Shown here piece after piece: positions 35,421-48,000 of a DNA stretch of 64,000 nt. Within the stretch, counting starts at the first letter, position 1. The number at the start of each line of letters is the position of its first letter. The notes under the pieces were generated by a model. The model worked only from the letters and a program-made list of their open reading frames with translations, had not been told where the DNA came from and made no database searches. A program made the translations under genes and the position numbers. Source of the stretch: Aulostomus chinensis (taxonomy: Eukaryota; Chordata; Actinopteri; Syngnathiformes; Aulostomidae); assembly GCA_037954235.1 (NCBI GenBank), contig JBBMOA010000017.1, positions 20,570,027-20,634,026 of the forward strand. Direction: 5' to 3'.

Positions 35421-37846
35421 AAACAACCCTTCAGGAACAGAGAGTTGGCATGCTGTCGCAGCCCAGCAGCTGTGCCCCGTGAAATGTCACCCAGAGTCTC
35501 TGCGTTTTGATTGGAGGGCGTCCGCCTGCCTCCTTGACGGGAAGGTTCTTGGTTTGTCTTGCAGTCTTTGCCCCCCCTGAGTCAACGCACAGAAGGTGAA
35601 CCTGCCACCGTGCTGTCTGGCTGTCCATCACTTCAGCTCCTATTCAACTACTATCCTCCCAATGTTGCACCTTGAGTGGAGTCTTTTTTTGTGCGGTGGC
35701 GCCACCCAAGTGACTCACTCCTCCATGTGGGCGTAATAATAAAGGGCTTATACCAATTCAAAGTGTGCTCAGCACACTCATTACTCCCATGTGTGCACCC
35801 AAAACACCCATTTAACATTTTACAAAAGATTGCCCTCCTTATTTCTATCAACATTTTGTTTGCTTTCGTGGTCTGACTAGCATCAGACTGTGTTCTTCTG
35901 GGTCTTAATGCAGGCACTGTTAAAATAAAGGAAAAGTAAAGAGTACCATTTTTCTGTCTGGGGTCCCTGAACTTGCATATCAGCTGATGCACTGCCTGCG
36001 TATTAAACAAATGGTGGGTGCAAGAGAGTTTCCAGCAATTCAAAATCAATTCAAAAAGCTATTATTATTTTCAAAGATAGAAAAAATAGTTCTGTGACTA
36101 CTTAAAAAAAAAAAGAAAAAAAAAAGCAGCTGAATTTTAAATTTGTCTGTGCAGGGTAGGCCCATTAATCAGTGTATGTTGGCCTGCCACAAAAACAAAT
36201 AAATTCCCCCACAAAGGATAAATTATTGTCATTGTAAGAGCATTTTTAACTTGATGATGATGTAATAGTATTATAATTCAAGTTCACTTTTCGACATGTA
36301 GTAAATTTACTTCAGAATAATGAGAGTCAGATATTAGATTTCGAATTTGAAAAATGTTTAATGCTATCATAACGAACCACATAATTACTCTAATTACTGC
36401 GACAGATCTACATGTGTGTGCACGCTTCCAGCTCCCTGTGGGGATAACAGGGTTTGCAGTACTCTTGCGTCTTCATGTTGGGGATCCTGAAGTGAAACAT
36501 TCGGGAACCCCTGACCTGAGCCACTGTTTTGGATCAGAGAAGAAGTATTGATTTCCTGTAAATAATATTTTTCAGAGATAACCGTATTAACCAGGAAGTA
36601 GCAGTGTCCTGTTTCAGGGCTGATAAATTATGCGGGACTGAATCATTGCATACTTGCTGATACTGATCCCGCATTTCTTTTTAACCAGTATCAGATGCTG
36701 GTATCGGTGCAACCCCAGTTAAAGTGTAGCCTCATCCTCCAGTTATTTAATGGAACTAAATGATGATAGATTTCATAGCGGGCCAGTCACGGACTCAGAT
36801 CCGTGCCACTCGCTCGCCCTTTGATTCCAGTCTGATTAGTCATATGTAAACTGTATGGAGGCTCCTGAGGGAAAGTAGAGCAAGCTTTTTGCCCTACTAC
36901 CCTGTAAACACCCCACCCCCCACCTACGAGAGCTAATCTGTCATTAGAGCTCCGGATTCTCAGCCTTGGAGTGCTCTGTACATTTGTTCCAGACAGGCTG
37001 CACTCAGAGATGATCTCATTCTGAAGGACACACCTTCATACTTTCTCCGTAAGCCTTGTTCGGTGGTTAAGTGTCTGGATTGCGGACTCTGCCTGGGATC
37101 TGTTGTTGTGGCTGTTATCTGTTGTGGAAGGACAGTTTTGGAATGCAAGACAAAGTAGCTGAATAGAGGTGGGGTGGGGAGTAGTTTCTGTATGGACATG
37201 CATATGCAAATCAATGAGTGTATGGACAGTGTGAAGCATGTTTATTTAGAAGTCACATTGCCAGAAGGACATCACCCAGTGCCCTTGTGCACAGACCGCA
37301 TCACAAGTACAGGCTTGCAAAAACACTGTAGCTTTGTTGTTACTATCATAACCAGTTGTTATGCGTCCCCAAATGATACTTCCCTTTTAGATCCTACACA
37401 CACACACACACACACATACCCACACTTTTAAATGTTTCTACGGCCTCTAGTGGCCACAAAAGCTGGGCAGCATGTTATTTCTTTTTGCAAGTGTGTTTTT
37501 CCAAAGTTTCCATCAAAGCCAGAGCATCATCAGACATCAAAGAGGCAGATTGTGGGTTCCCTAGTTTCCAGGGAAGAGCTGCGGCCAAGAACCCAATGAA
37601 GCTCGACAGAACAGCGCTCGCTTGTCCTCTCCTCTTCCCTGGCTCTTGTTTGTTTGACTCATTTGCTCCCTGACAAGTATAAAGAGCTGTCCCCCTCGTT
37701 AGGCTAACGAAGGCCACAACAACTGTTGGATTTAGGTAGCACGCTCAGCTGGCTCCAGCTCATGTAGGAGAGGGTTGGAGGGAGAGAGGGAGGGAAATCA
37801 GAGAACACACCAGTAGAGATAGTGAGGGGAAGTTTTGAGAGGCAGG

Positions 37847-37894
<48 letters not shown>

Positions 37895-40800
37895 AGTTGA
37901 GCAGCGTCTTTGTGATGTTCCCAGAACATTGTTCAGTGACCCAGGCAGCCTCAGGAGACAGGATGGATGTTGTGTGCGACGTGCTACAGAGACCCTCTCA
38001 TGGTTTGGTTCGGAGCTCATCAGCTGATTGGCTGCTCTGCTGGTCAGACGGCTGAAGGACTCCCATGAGCGACTCCTCCAAGCGAGACCTTGTTGGTGGT
38101 CCAGTAGAGGGCATGAGACACAGTGTGAATGGGAGGGAGGGAAAGAGGAGCATGGATTTTAGGAAACACTAGATACAGTTGTCAGAGGAGCTGAAACTTT
38201 TTTTTTTCAGTCTTCTGAATATCTGTGCATCTGGTGAACAGGCCTCACAACAATTCCGCCAGCATTTTCCAGATTTGAAATAGTTTTCACTGGAAGAAGT
38301 CAGCGAGGGAATGTGGTGTTTCCTGCTCTTCAAAGGGGTAGACCCACCTGATCAAGAATGTCTCATGATGTTGCAATGCAGAGAGTCTCAGGACTGCAGC
38401 ATTTTGAATGGCTGCCAGCTCTGCTCCACATCCCCTCATTATAGCTGTCGTGGGCCACACACTGCTGCAAAACACACACATGCACAAAAACACACGTCAT
38501 GTGCTGCGGAACCTGAACATTAGCCCCTCCGAGCCGCTGATGGTTATTCCTCCAGTCTGAGGCGCATATATATATATATCTATATATCTATATATATCTA
38601 GATCATATTTTCAAGTGCATACAAAACACATAGTTTAAAAAAAAAAAAAACAGTGTAAAATCTAGTGACATCGAGTGGTTAACTTGGAAATCACAGCCCC
38701 TCATCACCAATCCCATAGGAAAACCTACGGTAGCTTGCAGGATCATTCACATATGGTTCAGAATTTTTTTCAAACTTCACGTGGCACAATTGAATCGTCC
38801 CCTCCTGGGCCTGCACTGCACCCCTCCACCTATTTTGGTGAAAATGAGCATTGTGGTTTTGGTGTAAACCAGCTGATGGTAAAAAAAACCAACAAAAATC
38901 AAATCCTCAGCTATGAAAAAGCACTGAAAAGCTTGAAGTGGTGTGCGTCTTTTTTAAAAATTGTTTAATTCAAGTGAATATTGGCCATCAAGAATGACAT
39001 ACTTTTGGAAATAATTTTATTTCAGTGATATATATATATATATATATAAAATATACATTCAGATTTGGATGAATCCTTGGCTGATTTTGTATGACGAGCA
39101 AACAATTATGGGATTTAATTTGGAGATGGGGTAATGAACTCATTTGACTGAAGGCAATGTCATAGCATGTGTTACTATGAATAACTTCACATCAGCTAAC
39201 ATACTTTGGCACAAAAGAGCGGTAAAAGTTAACTGAAGCCCCTGTAGGCAGGGCCCAGCAGCAGAGGGTGTCACACCGGGATGCCTGTTCTCTGGCCGGG
39301 TGTCTGGCCGAAAGCGCAGACCCCCTGCTCTGGGTAATGGGAAGCAGTCTTCCTGCTAAATGTGGTGGAGAGAAGTAAATTACTGGGCTGCAGCTGTCTG
39401 CAGGCACGCTGGCTGGCATGATGGGGGGACCAGGATGCTGAGGGAGGTGGCACCTCCACCAGCTCGCCTCCTCTCCCGGCAAGCCCGCTGTGTGCTTACT
39501 TTGCTGTGCAGAGTCCGCCTGCTCACCACAACTGTGGTCCTCGACAGCGCTCGGAGTCTGTCTCTCCCTTTCCTTTTTGCCTCATTGCTTCCTTACTACC
39601 TTAATTTCTGTCCCTCCTCTTTTTCTCGTACATCCACACATCTTTCCCCTTCTCCTTCAGCCCTTTTATTCTTTGCCTCTGCCTGCACCCTCCAGCCCAA
39701 CCCCTGTAAGATCTCCCCTGCCTGCAGTACACACAACCCGCCCACCATCCTGTTGCTAGGATAATGACCCTGCTGACAACTCCGTCCCATAGCGGAAGTG
39801 GCTCTGGACCAGTGAAAAGCTCCCAGTCTTCGACATCAATCACTTTACTGGCATCTCTCTTCAGTTTAGGGGCGGGCGGGGGAGACGAGGAGGATGCTCA
39901 TCTGTCTGCAGAAGAGTGGACTATACACTCCAATATCTTCCACATCACCTTACTGTGGTACCCGGAACATATTCTGGTACTTGTTCAGTGGCCATAAAAA
40001 ATGTTCTTGTAGAAGATAGTAATTGGGAAGTACCACCAGTTCTGTAAAAGTCTGACCTGGATGATATTTATTTCTTGCTTCTTCTTTTTTGGGGTATGTC
40101 AGACCTTACACTGGTCATTGAGAGTTCATTGGCACTAATTTGCTCTAAATAATGTGGGTTTATTTGTTTGCCATGCAGTAACCCAGTTAACTAATCCATG
40201 GACTGCTTGTTTACCCAGGGAGAGGGGGCACATCTCAGCCCTAGTGTGGCAGGGGGGAACTTCCCACAGTGTCTCCATGGTAATCAGCAGGTGTCACTCA
40301 CCATAGAGAAGAAGTGAGGGCTTTCTTACGAGCGTGAGAAAGAGGGGCAGCCTCCATAGCATCCCCCCCCCCCACCCCTTCCTTTTTTCCTGTTGGGGCA
40401 GCAGCAGCAACCACAGTGACAGAGAGAAAGAGAGAGGGGTAAAGGGAAGAGACAGAGAGGGCTACATTGGAGGCCGGAGGGGGGGGGGTCTTCCCCACAA
40501 CCTGTTGATGCTGCTGCCAAAGCCCTGGCAATGGAGTCCCCCATCCAGCTGCAAGGGGGAGAGAAGAGCCAACAAAAGAGGTTTGGAGAGGAGGAGGGAT
40601 GTCAGAAGATTTAAAGAGAAGGGGTGGGGGTGGGACGGGGACGCAGGAGCCCAAACTCCTGGACAGTTCAGGATGGCATGTGTGCCTGGGACTGCCTTAT
40701 ATGGATGCAGTGAGAGGGACACATGGGTAAATAAGTGCCCAGGCATCGACTGCGAGGCCCACGTCAGAGCGCCACAGTTTAGAGAGGAGGATGGTAGATG

Positions 40801-41097
40801 TGGAGTTGATGGTTGCTGGGGCTCAGTGGTGACCCCTGCATCAGGGAGCCCCCTCTCCTCTGGAGCAGGCGGCCCGTGGCTCATTGAGATGCAGGGCACA
40901 GGGTGGCAGGCCGCAGCTGCAGCCTACAGGCAGAGCACGGCAGAAAAGGGCCGAAGGAATGGCGGGGGCGGCTGAGGAAAAACCAACAAAAGGCACTACC
41001 CCTCCCCCCCTCCTCCCTCGCTTTGGAGTTCTAATTCCCTAATCCTCAACCTCCGCCTAACCCCCCCCCCCCAACCTCATCCGATTCTCACCCCTCC

Positions 41098-41143
<46 letters not shown>

Positions 41144-41295
41144 CGCATGGCTCATGCAGTTACCACTGGCTCCCTTCCTCTCATCCCCGGGCCATGAATG
41201 GCCAGACAGGGACAAAACCCAACAGCAGCCCCCTCAGGAAGTCCCACCACTGGGTGTGGGCACTGAGAGGCGCGTTTTGTGTGACGCTCTCTCAA

Positions 41296-41355
<60 letters not shown>

Positions 41356-41975
41356 CGCGTGTGTGTGTTGGAGGGGTGAGAATCAGACGAGGTTGAGGGG
41401 GATTGATCCGCATGCAGCGTGCCAGATGAATTGATTGTTTTTCAAATTTCAAGTTAGAAAAAAATACAGGATCGAACAGGGAGATGATGTGCAACAGGGC
41501 TGTTGGTTTTGGCTCCTTGTGGAGGCGAAACAATGAATCCTGCTTGATGTGTCTTATTAAAAGCCAACAAGCCACAGAGGCTGAGACCTCAACATTCCTG
41601 ACGTTGTCATGTAGATGAACAGCACAGGACGCTCCTCGGAAACAGCCACTAACCTCTGTCACTCGTCTTTCTCTCCCCCACTTGTGCCGGAAAACTTTGC
41701 ATATTTTTTCCTTTTATGTGTTGCCCATCCAATGGCCCACCCTTATTAACGAGTCCTTTTAATTCTTAAATCTTTTTATTCAAGACTGCAGTGAAACATG
41801 TATATTTGTAAAGTTACATCTGTAGTTGAATGAGCTGATGTTTCGTCTTGTATTCTGTTGAGATGCCATGTTGTATGATTACACGTAGACTTGTCCCACA
41901 CATACGCATGAACAAACATGACAATGTTCCAACACATGCAGCTGTGGCTGAACCTGTTCCTTCCCCATTTACCTT

Positions 41976-42015
<40 letters not shown>

Positions 42016-45000
42016 TGTGTGTGTGTGTCTGTGTGTTTGGGGTATAGAGGGTGTGGCAGCAGCAGGCAGGAGCTGTCCACACACGGGGCCATGCAGCAGT
42101 TGGCAAATAAAGATAAATTCTGTTTTGTTTGGCAGTGGTTCTCCCTTCATTATTTTCCACTTTGCCCAGCGCGCATCCCAGACCCCAGCAGCTGCTTGTC
42201 ATGTAAAGACACTCTATCAGGCCCTGACAGCTCCTCCCAAACATACACACACATACAATACACATGGATCATACACACTTCACTTGTGCTTACACCCCCT
42301 ACATATACTTGCAGTTCTACATATGTGGGGAACATATGTAGTGATCTGTCTCACTCCTCTGCTCAGCATCACTCTGGAGCTCTCTGGTTAGTTCTCTCAT
42401 CTGGTATCAGATCAGTCCTCTGGTCTTTCCACCCCCCAGTTTCTCTGAGTCCATCCGCATGTCTGCTTCCACTTCTGCTGGACAAGTTCTGATTCTACGA
42501 CATCGACCATTAAGTGGCACTTACAGTCAGACACTTGACGGAGGTTTAATCTTATTTGGAATGTGGTCACTCTGTCTGTTGGCCACTTTCCTGTTTTGGA
42601 GAACATGTGGACTTCAAAAGGACTTAGTTTACTGGAAGGCTGTGATGATGAACTGACTTAAAAGCAGAAGGCTCTCCTGTTATGAGACACATTGTCCTTT
42701 GTCAGCAGTCTGCTCTACTTTTGCCCCGTACACAGGATATATTTGGGGTCTGCTCTGCAAAGCACTGAAGTTAGTAATGGACCACATCCAACATTTTAGA
42801 TGTTTAATAACCGATTTTGAATGTCTTCTTAATCTTGTTTGTGTCAATAACAAATTTCCTATCTTTCAGTTTCACTTTCTTGTCAGTGCTTAAGAAAAGC
42901 TACAGCCTGGAAAGTAGAATAGAAGTAGAAAAAGGGGAAATGTGTGTAAATAGGAAGTTGAGAAGGGTCAACTTTGTTGTTTACGCAGACTGTTGGTGGT
43001 GGGGAGTTGCACTACTGAGTGGTGGAGGCACACACACAGACAGGCGGATATGGCCGCTTCCATTGTTGTCATGTGATCAGCTTTTTGGTTACAGATGAGG
43101 AAGTTACAGTGTTCTCTTGTCTAGAAAGAGCCAGTTCTAGTCAAAGATCCCCTGATGTTTTAGACCTAGAACAAGAAGGGTTCATATCTGATAAGCTTTT
43201 TGGACAAATATCTACTATTGTAACTTGCACATTGCACCACATTTTGCTTCCTCACTAGTTTTGATGTCATTTAAGATAAACATGGATTCATGTCCTCTTT
43301 TTTGGGGGGGGGGGGGGTGGGACGACATAATGTAAATTGTATTTTTGAGTAGTGGGGGAGTGTGAAGATACATATTTCTAACCCACATTCTCAACAACTG
43401 GCCCGTCATGATGCACATTACATTATTTTAATACCACTGACTTAAGGTTGGTGAAAGCTGCGCACAAACAAATTTTAGCTTTTCATCTGCAAAAACTGAT
43501 TTGAGGATTGATGCTGAAATTGTATTGATCATTTCATATTTACCTGTTCATGTGTGGCTGCTTCATAGTGACCATATAAACTTGTCACGGTGGCCCTTTT
43601 TATGTCACAGTTTCATAATTCAGATACAGCACAGTTGGTAGAATAGTCCAGTGACTAGAATGGTGAGCTGGCATTGTCGTCTGGCTGTCATCCATGTGAC
43701 TGAGGCCACCTCAGTGGAGGTGAATGTCCGTAAGCTGCTGCGTCATGCTCGACTACCCTTCCTATTTCTGTGGGGGCGACAGGAAAAGCTCCAAGCTGAA
43801 TCTTTTTTTTTTTTTGATCTGACACTTTAGATGTCACCAAGACAGTTCACTTGGCACGCGCGCGCACACACACACACGTATCTATTTACACACAAGTGTA
43901 CTCATAGAGCAGCGCTGCTTTCCATCACAAGCTTGTATCGATAAGATTGTATTGATGTGAGTTTCTGCATTTCAGTTGCCAAACCAAAACAAACTGAAAG
44001 TTTATTCTGCTCTGGATAGACCAGAGTGAACTATACATCTGTCTTTTTGTCTGGTGTCATGGTTTCAGGTAGGCGGCTCATTATCTTGTCTCTGCATTGT
44101 GCACATACTGTCCTCAGAGTGGGCTGGCATGGACTATAGCTGGGGGGATATGGGTCAGCCAAAAACTGACCAGAGTGAGGCACCAGCTGGGGCCCAGCTG
44201 ACGAAAATGAGGCCTGGTGCAAAGGGCTCAGGAGACTTTCTGGACTCTTGCTGGCAACTTGTGCTGAATAGGCTTTTAGTTTAATTCCCATTTGAAAAAT
44301 GACGACATGGACTCTGCTTGCATGCTTTGATCATTTAGAGTTTTATGCTAACAATGCCTGCAGACATCAATATGATAAATAACATTGCATGCAGAATCTC
44401 AGGAGCCCTTCATGCACATGTAGATGACTGATGCTGAGGTTGATTGGTAAGGCTTGTAGTTTAAAAAACAAAAGACTCATCACGGTAATTGTGTTACATT
44501 GAAACAGGCATGAGGGAAATCCACCAGACGGGTTCCTGTGTATTTCAATTAGGATGGCACATCTAGCACGAGAGGCTTTTTTGGAAGACGACAAGAATCT
44601 CACAGTTGAGCCGATTTCTTAAATGAGCTATTTTTGGTGTGAAAACACGTAGTCTGCAGAAAACCAGATGAAAAATCACCTTGTGTGTCAAGATAAAAAA
44701 TACCGGACATCTGCTGTATAGACTGAAGTATATTTTGCTCTGGGGCAGATGTTTTAACTTTTCTTCTTCTTTTTTTTTTTGCCATTAGCTTTTGTGTTAA
44801 TATTTTGCTGAAAAGTGAGGAAGAGGGAGCTTTAAAAGTGTCCTTCACCTCCCCTGCTTTTATCTCTAGAGACAAGAGCCATATGGAGAATATCCTATTA
44901 GGGTCGGGTTGCTCATGTCATCATTTTCTTTAAAAAAAAAAAAAAAAACTGGAAAAGGAAGTTCATAATTTTTATCGGTGTGACATTTTGTCATTGTAAA

Positions 45001-48000
45001 TACATTTTCCTTCAGTATTTCACAAAGATGTGCTCTAAAATTCTCAAATATCTAAGTTTTAATTTAACCATAGGTCACAAGTGTTTTAAAAAGAATCGGA
45101 GAAGCATTTATGTCTCTGTACTCTGTACGCTCACACACATAATCTCTCTCTATCCCACACACACACTCACACACACACACATGCTACACTTCTGTCGGAG
45201 GAAATGGGGCAATTAAGGACAGCTTGCCACAACTCTGCATGGGGTTAATTTGCAGCTCCGTGTTTAAAAATGAATTACACTTTTCCTGTATAAATATTCA
45301 AGTCCCACTGCACTGTGTGCCACTGTCTTGTTATGGTATGTAAGCTATTTTTTCCCCCCGTCTGCACAACATCTGGCGCGACATTTCCTGAAGCATCACT
45401 GGAATAAATTGAGTTTTGTCTGCCTGGAGATTCATTCGTGTGATGCTGGTGTGTTAGTAAATGGGACAAACATGCACGGCTTGGGGTTACGGATGTTGCC
45501 CAGGTTCCAGCGAGCTGTTGTTGCAATGCAAAATCATTAAGAGACAAAAAGAAAGAGGCAGAAATCGATTATTTCAGATACAAAGAACTCACTTCAACTC
45601 GCTAGTTCAAAGCAATGGTGGAAGATTTTCAGAGTATTTAAGTGTTGGTTGAGTGGGTCCACAGCACGAGTGTCAGCTGGAAAGGAGACAGACGGGGCAG
45701 GGGAAAGGGTCCTGACTCCTACTAAAACCACCATTTGTCCTGTAGCTGACCTACACTAAAAGAAAGGTGGTGTCAAGATGCTCATTTTCGGGAGCACTAC
45801 AACAGCATAGTAATTATTACTGTGCAGTACATGGCTTGCACCTCTCAAAACTGAAACAGACAGAGAGTGGGCTGCAAGTCTTTATTATCTTTTAATAAAT
45901 GTTCTCTCCTGTAACCTCTTTAATCTCTGTTTTATATCAGGAGAATACATCAAGACCTGGAGGCCAAGGTATTTTCTTCTGAAGAGTGATGGTACATTCA
46001 TTGGCTACAAAGAGCGCCCGCAAGATGTTGACCAGCTGGAAACCCCCTTAAATAACTTCTCTGTTGCACGTGAGTATCTGCTTCAGAGAAACCACTGCAT
46101 TTTTTCCCTGCTGTTTCTTGGCAGCCATTTTTTTTTTCATCCTGCTGTCTTATTTTACTTCCAGTATTGCAGCCATCCTATTTATCCATGTAACCGTTGA
46201 TCTCAGCCCCACCTACCTTTTTTAAAAGTAATTATTAACAGGAAAAATGTGTCCAACTGTGTGTGAGAGAAAGGTATGAAAGGATTAGGCTGTAATATTA
46301 TGTCAAAGTATCTCTTAATTATTGTAGAGCACTTTAAATGGTTATGAATAGAAACATTAGCAAACTAGTTGCACCGGAGAATTTAAAGTAAAAGCACCAA
46401 CTCTGAACATCCTGACAGGAATACACTGCATGTCATCCTTCTCTCTGCACATCATCTCCAACTCTGCTGTTATACAGATAATAACAAAAAATGCCCAGAG
46501 CGGCCCAGCCATCTCCATCCTCCCATCAGAGAAATGTGCTGTGATAAGCTCTGCAAATGACTGAACACAGCAATTAGACAGCATACTGTTTGTTTAACAA
46601 AATGCTTCCTCTCTGACACTCTTGAGTTATCGTGGCTATTAGCCGCCTGACTTCAAGTATATTTATCTGCATTGAGGCGCTGTCTCCATCAGCGGTGGCT
46701 TTGATGTTTTGTTTTGTTTTTTTTTGTCACCACGCGACCCCGCCGAAGAGGACACATGGCGCTGTGCTGCCGACAACGGTGCAGCAGCTGGATTGCACAT
46801 TCGCCCTGATAGAGCCATGTTGGATCTCAGTGGTGGTCCACTTGCCTGTCCTCCATCCATCAGATCCAGGCCATTTTGTGTCACATTCTGACATGTTTGC
46901 TGACATGTTTCATTTGTGAGCAGATGTTAATGTGAAGGAGGTGCAGATGGAAATCTCATCTTACTAAATTCAGTTATTAGATTGTTGTAATTGTTTAGCT
47001 GCAAGACATATTTGATGCAAAAGTGAGAGAATTGGGGGAAAAAAATATGTTTTTTGGTTTTATGATAGCTTAACTTGATAGTCTTTTTTTTTTTAAAACA
47101 TGGTGAGTTTGGCAGTAAAGTAGAAATATAAATTGCAATTATGTAAATTATAATGTGTTTCCACCTCCACCGGGAGGTTCTGTTTTTGGTCACATCTGTC
47201 CGTCTGTCTGTAGGATAACACAAAAATTACAATTTTTCATGAAACAGAGTGTAGACCAAAACCGTTCCACATACACAGCTTTTTTTGTTTTTTTTGCTTT
47301 GGCCTTGCCTGGTGCACCGAATCACACACAATTAGTAGTTATTTTTTTAAAAAGAATATATTCAGACTGCTATTAAAATTAGCAAATGTCAAGTTTTAAG
47401 GGCCTGACAAGTTGCAGATCAGAGTGGTTTTCCTCAACTAAAGTGCACCTGTTATTTTCCAAATTGGCCGAGTGTGTCTGTTGGGGTGGCGATAAAGATA
47501 AATGACTATAACTGTGGTTCTGTCTCTACCTCCCCCCTGCTCCCATACACACTGGTTTTTCTCTCCGCCTCTCTCCCCCCTCTCCCTGGCTATGGTCAGA
47601 GTGCCAGCTGATGAAGACAGAACGACCCAAGCCCAACACATTTATCATCCGCTGCCTGCAGTGGACCACTGTCATCGAGCGCACCTTCCACGTGGAGACC
47701 CCTGAGGAGAGGCAAGTGAGAAGCACACACCTCTCGGCTAACAGTGCAGTAAAAGACAAATCATTTACATGCAGAGGGTTTGTCCCTGTTGCTAGAAAGC
47801 TCTGTTTTTCTAGCACGTGGAAGCACATACAAATATACACATTTAATCATTGTTATGCACTTGCACAAGGTCCACTGGCCATTGGCAGAACTTATACTTG
47901 AAATTGCCCTCCTGTTGATAAGAAGACAATTACGTGATTGGGCTGCTGGGCTTGCCTGATGGTAAATGGGCTGATGTAATCTTTCTGCTGCCTGTGCCTC

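Larger units (their letters stand above)
33313..45940 (+). other. akt1: akt1 intron 1
   Basis: A 12.6 kb intron with no recognisable gene inside. It holds CA/TG arrays (35372-35415, 41099-41141, 41299-41369, 41977-42037), a GA array (37850-37893) and a GC-rich block (40200-41290). A long imperfect inverted repeat is at 41061-41402. Three CTCF-like cores were noted (37440-37453, 38101-38114 and none stronger), and a weak SINE-like piece is at 43625-43800. Large first introns of signalling genes often hold enhancers; that is inference. Confidence 0.7.

Noticed and set aside
40334..40975. 213-codon open frame in akt1 intron 1
   Set aside because: Gly/Arg/Pro-rich product from a GC-rich, low-complexity block. 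A comparable frame exists on the other strand and no homology is recognised.
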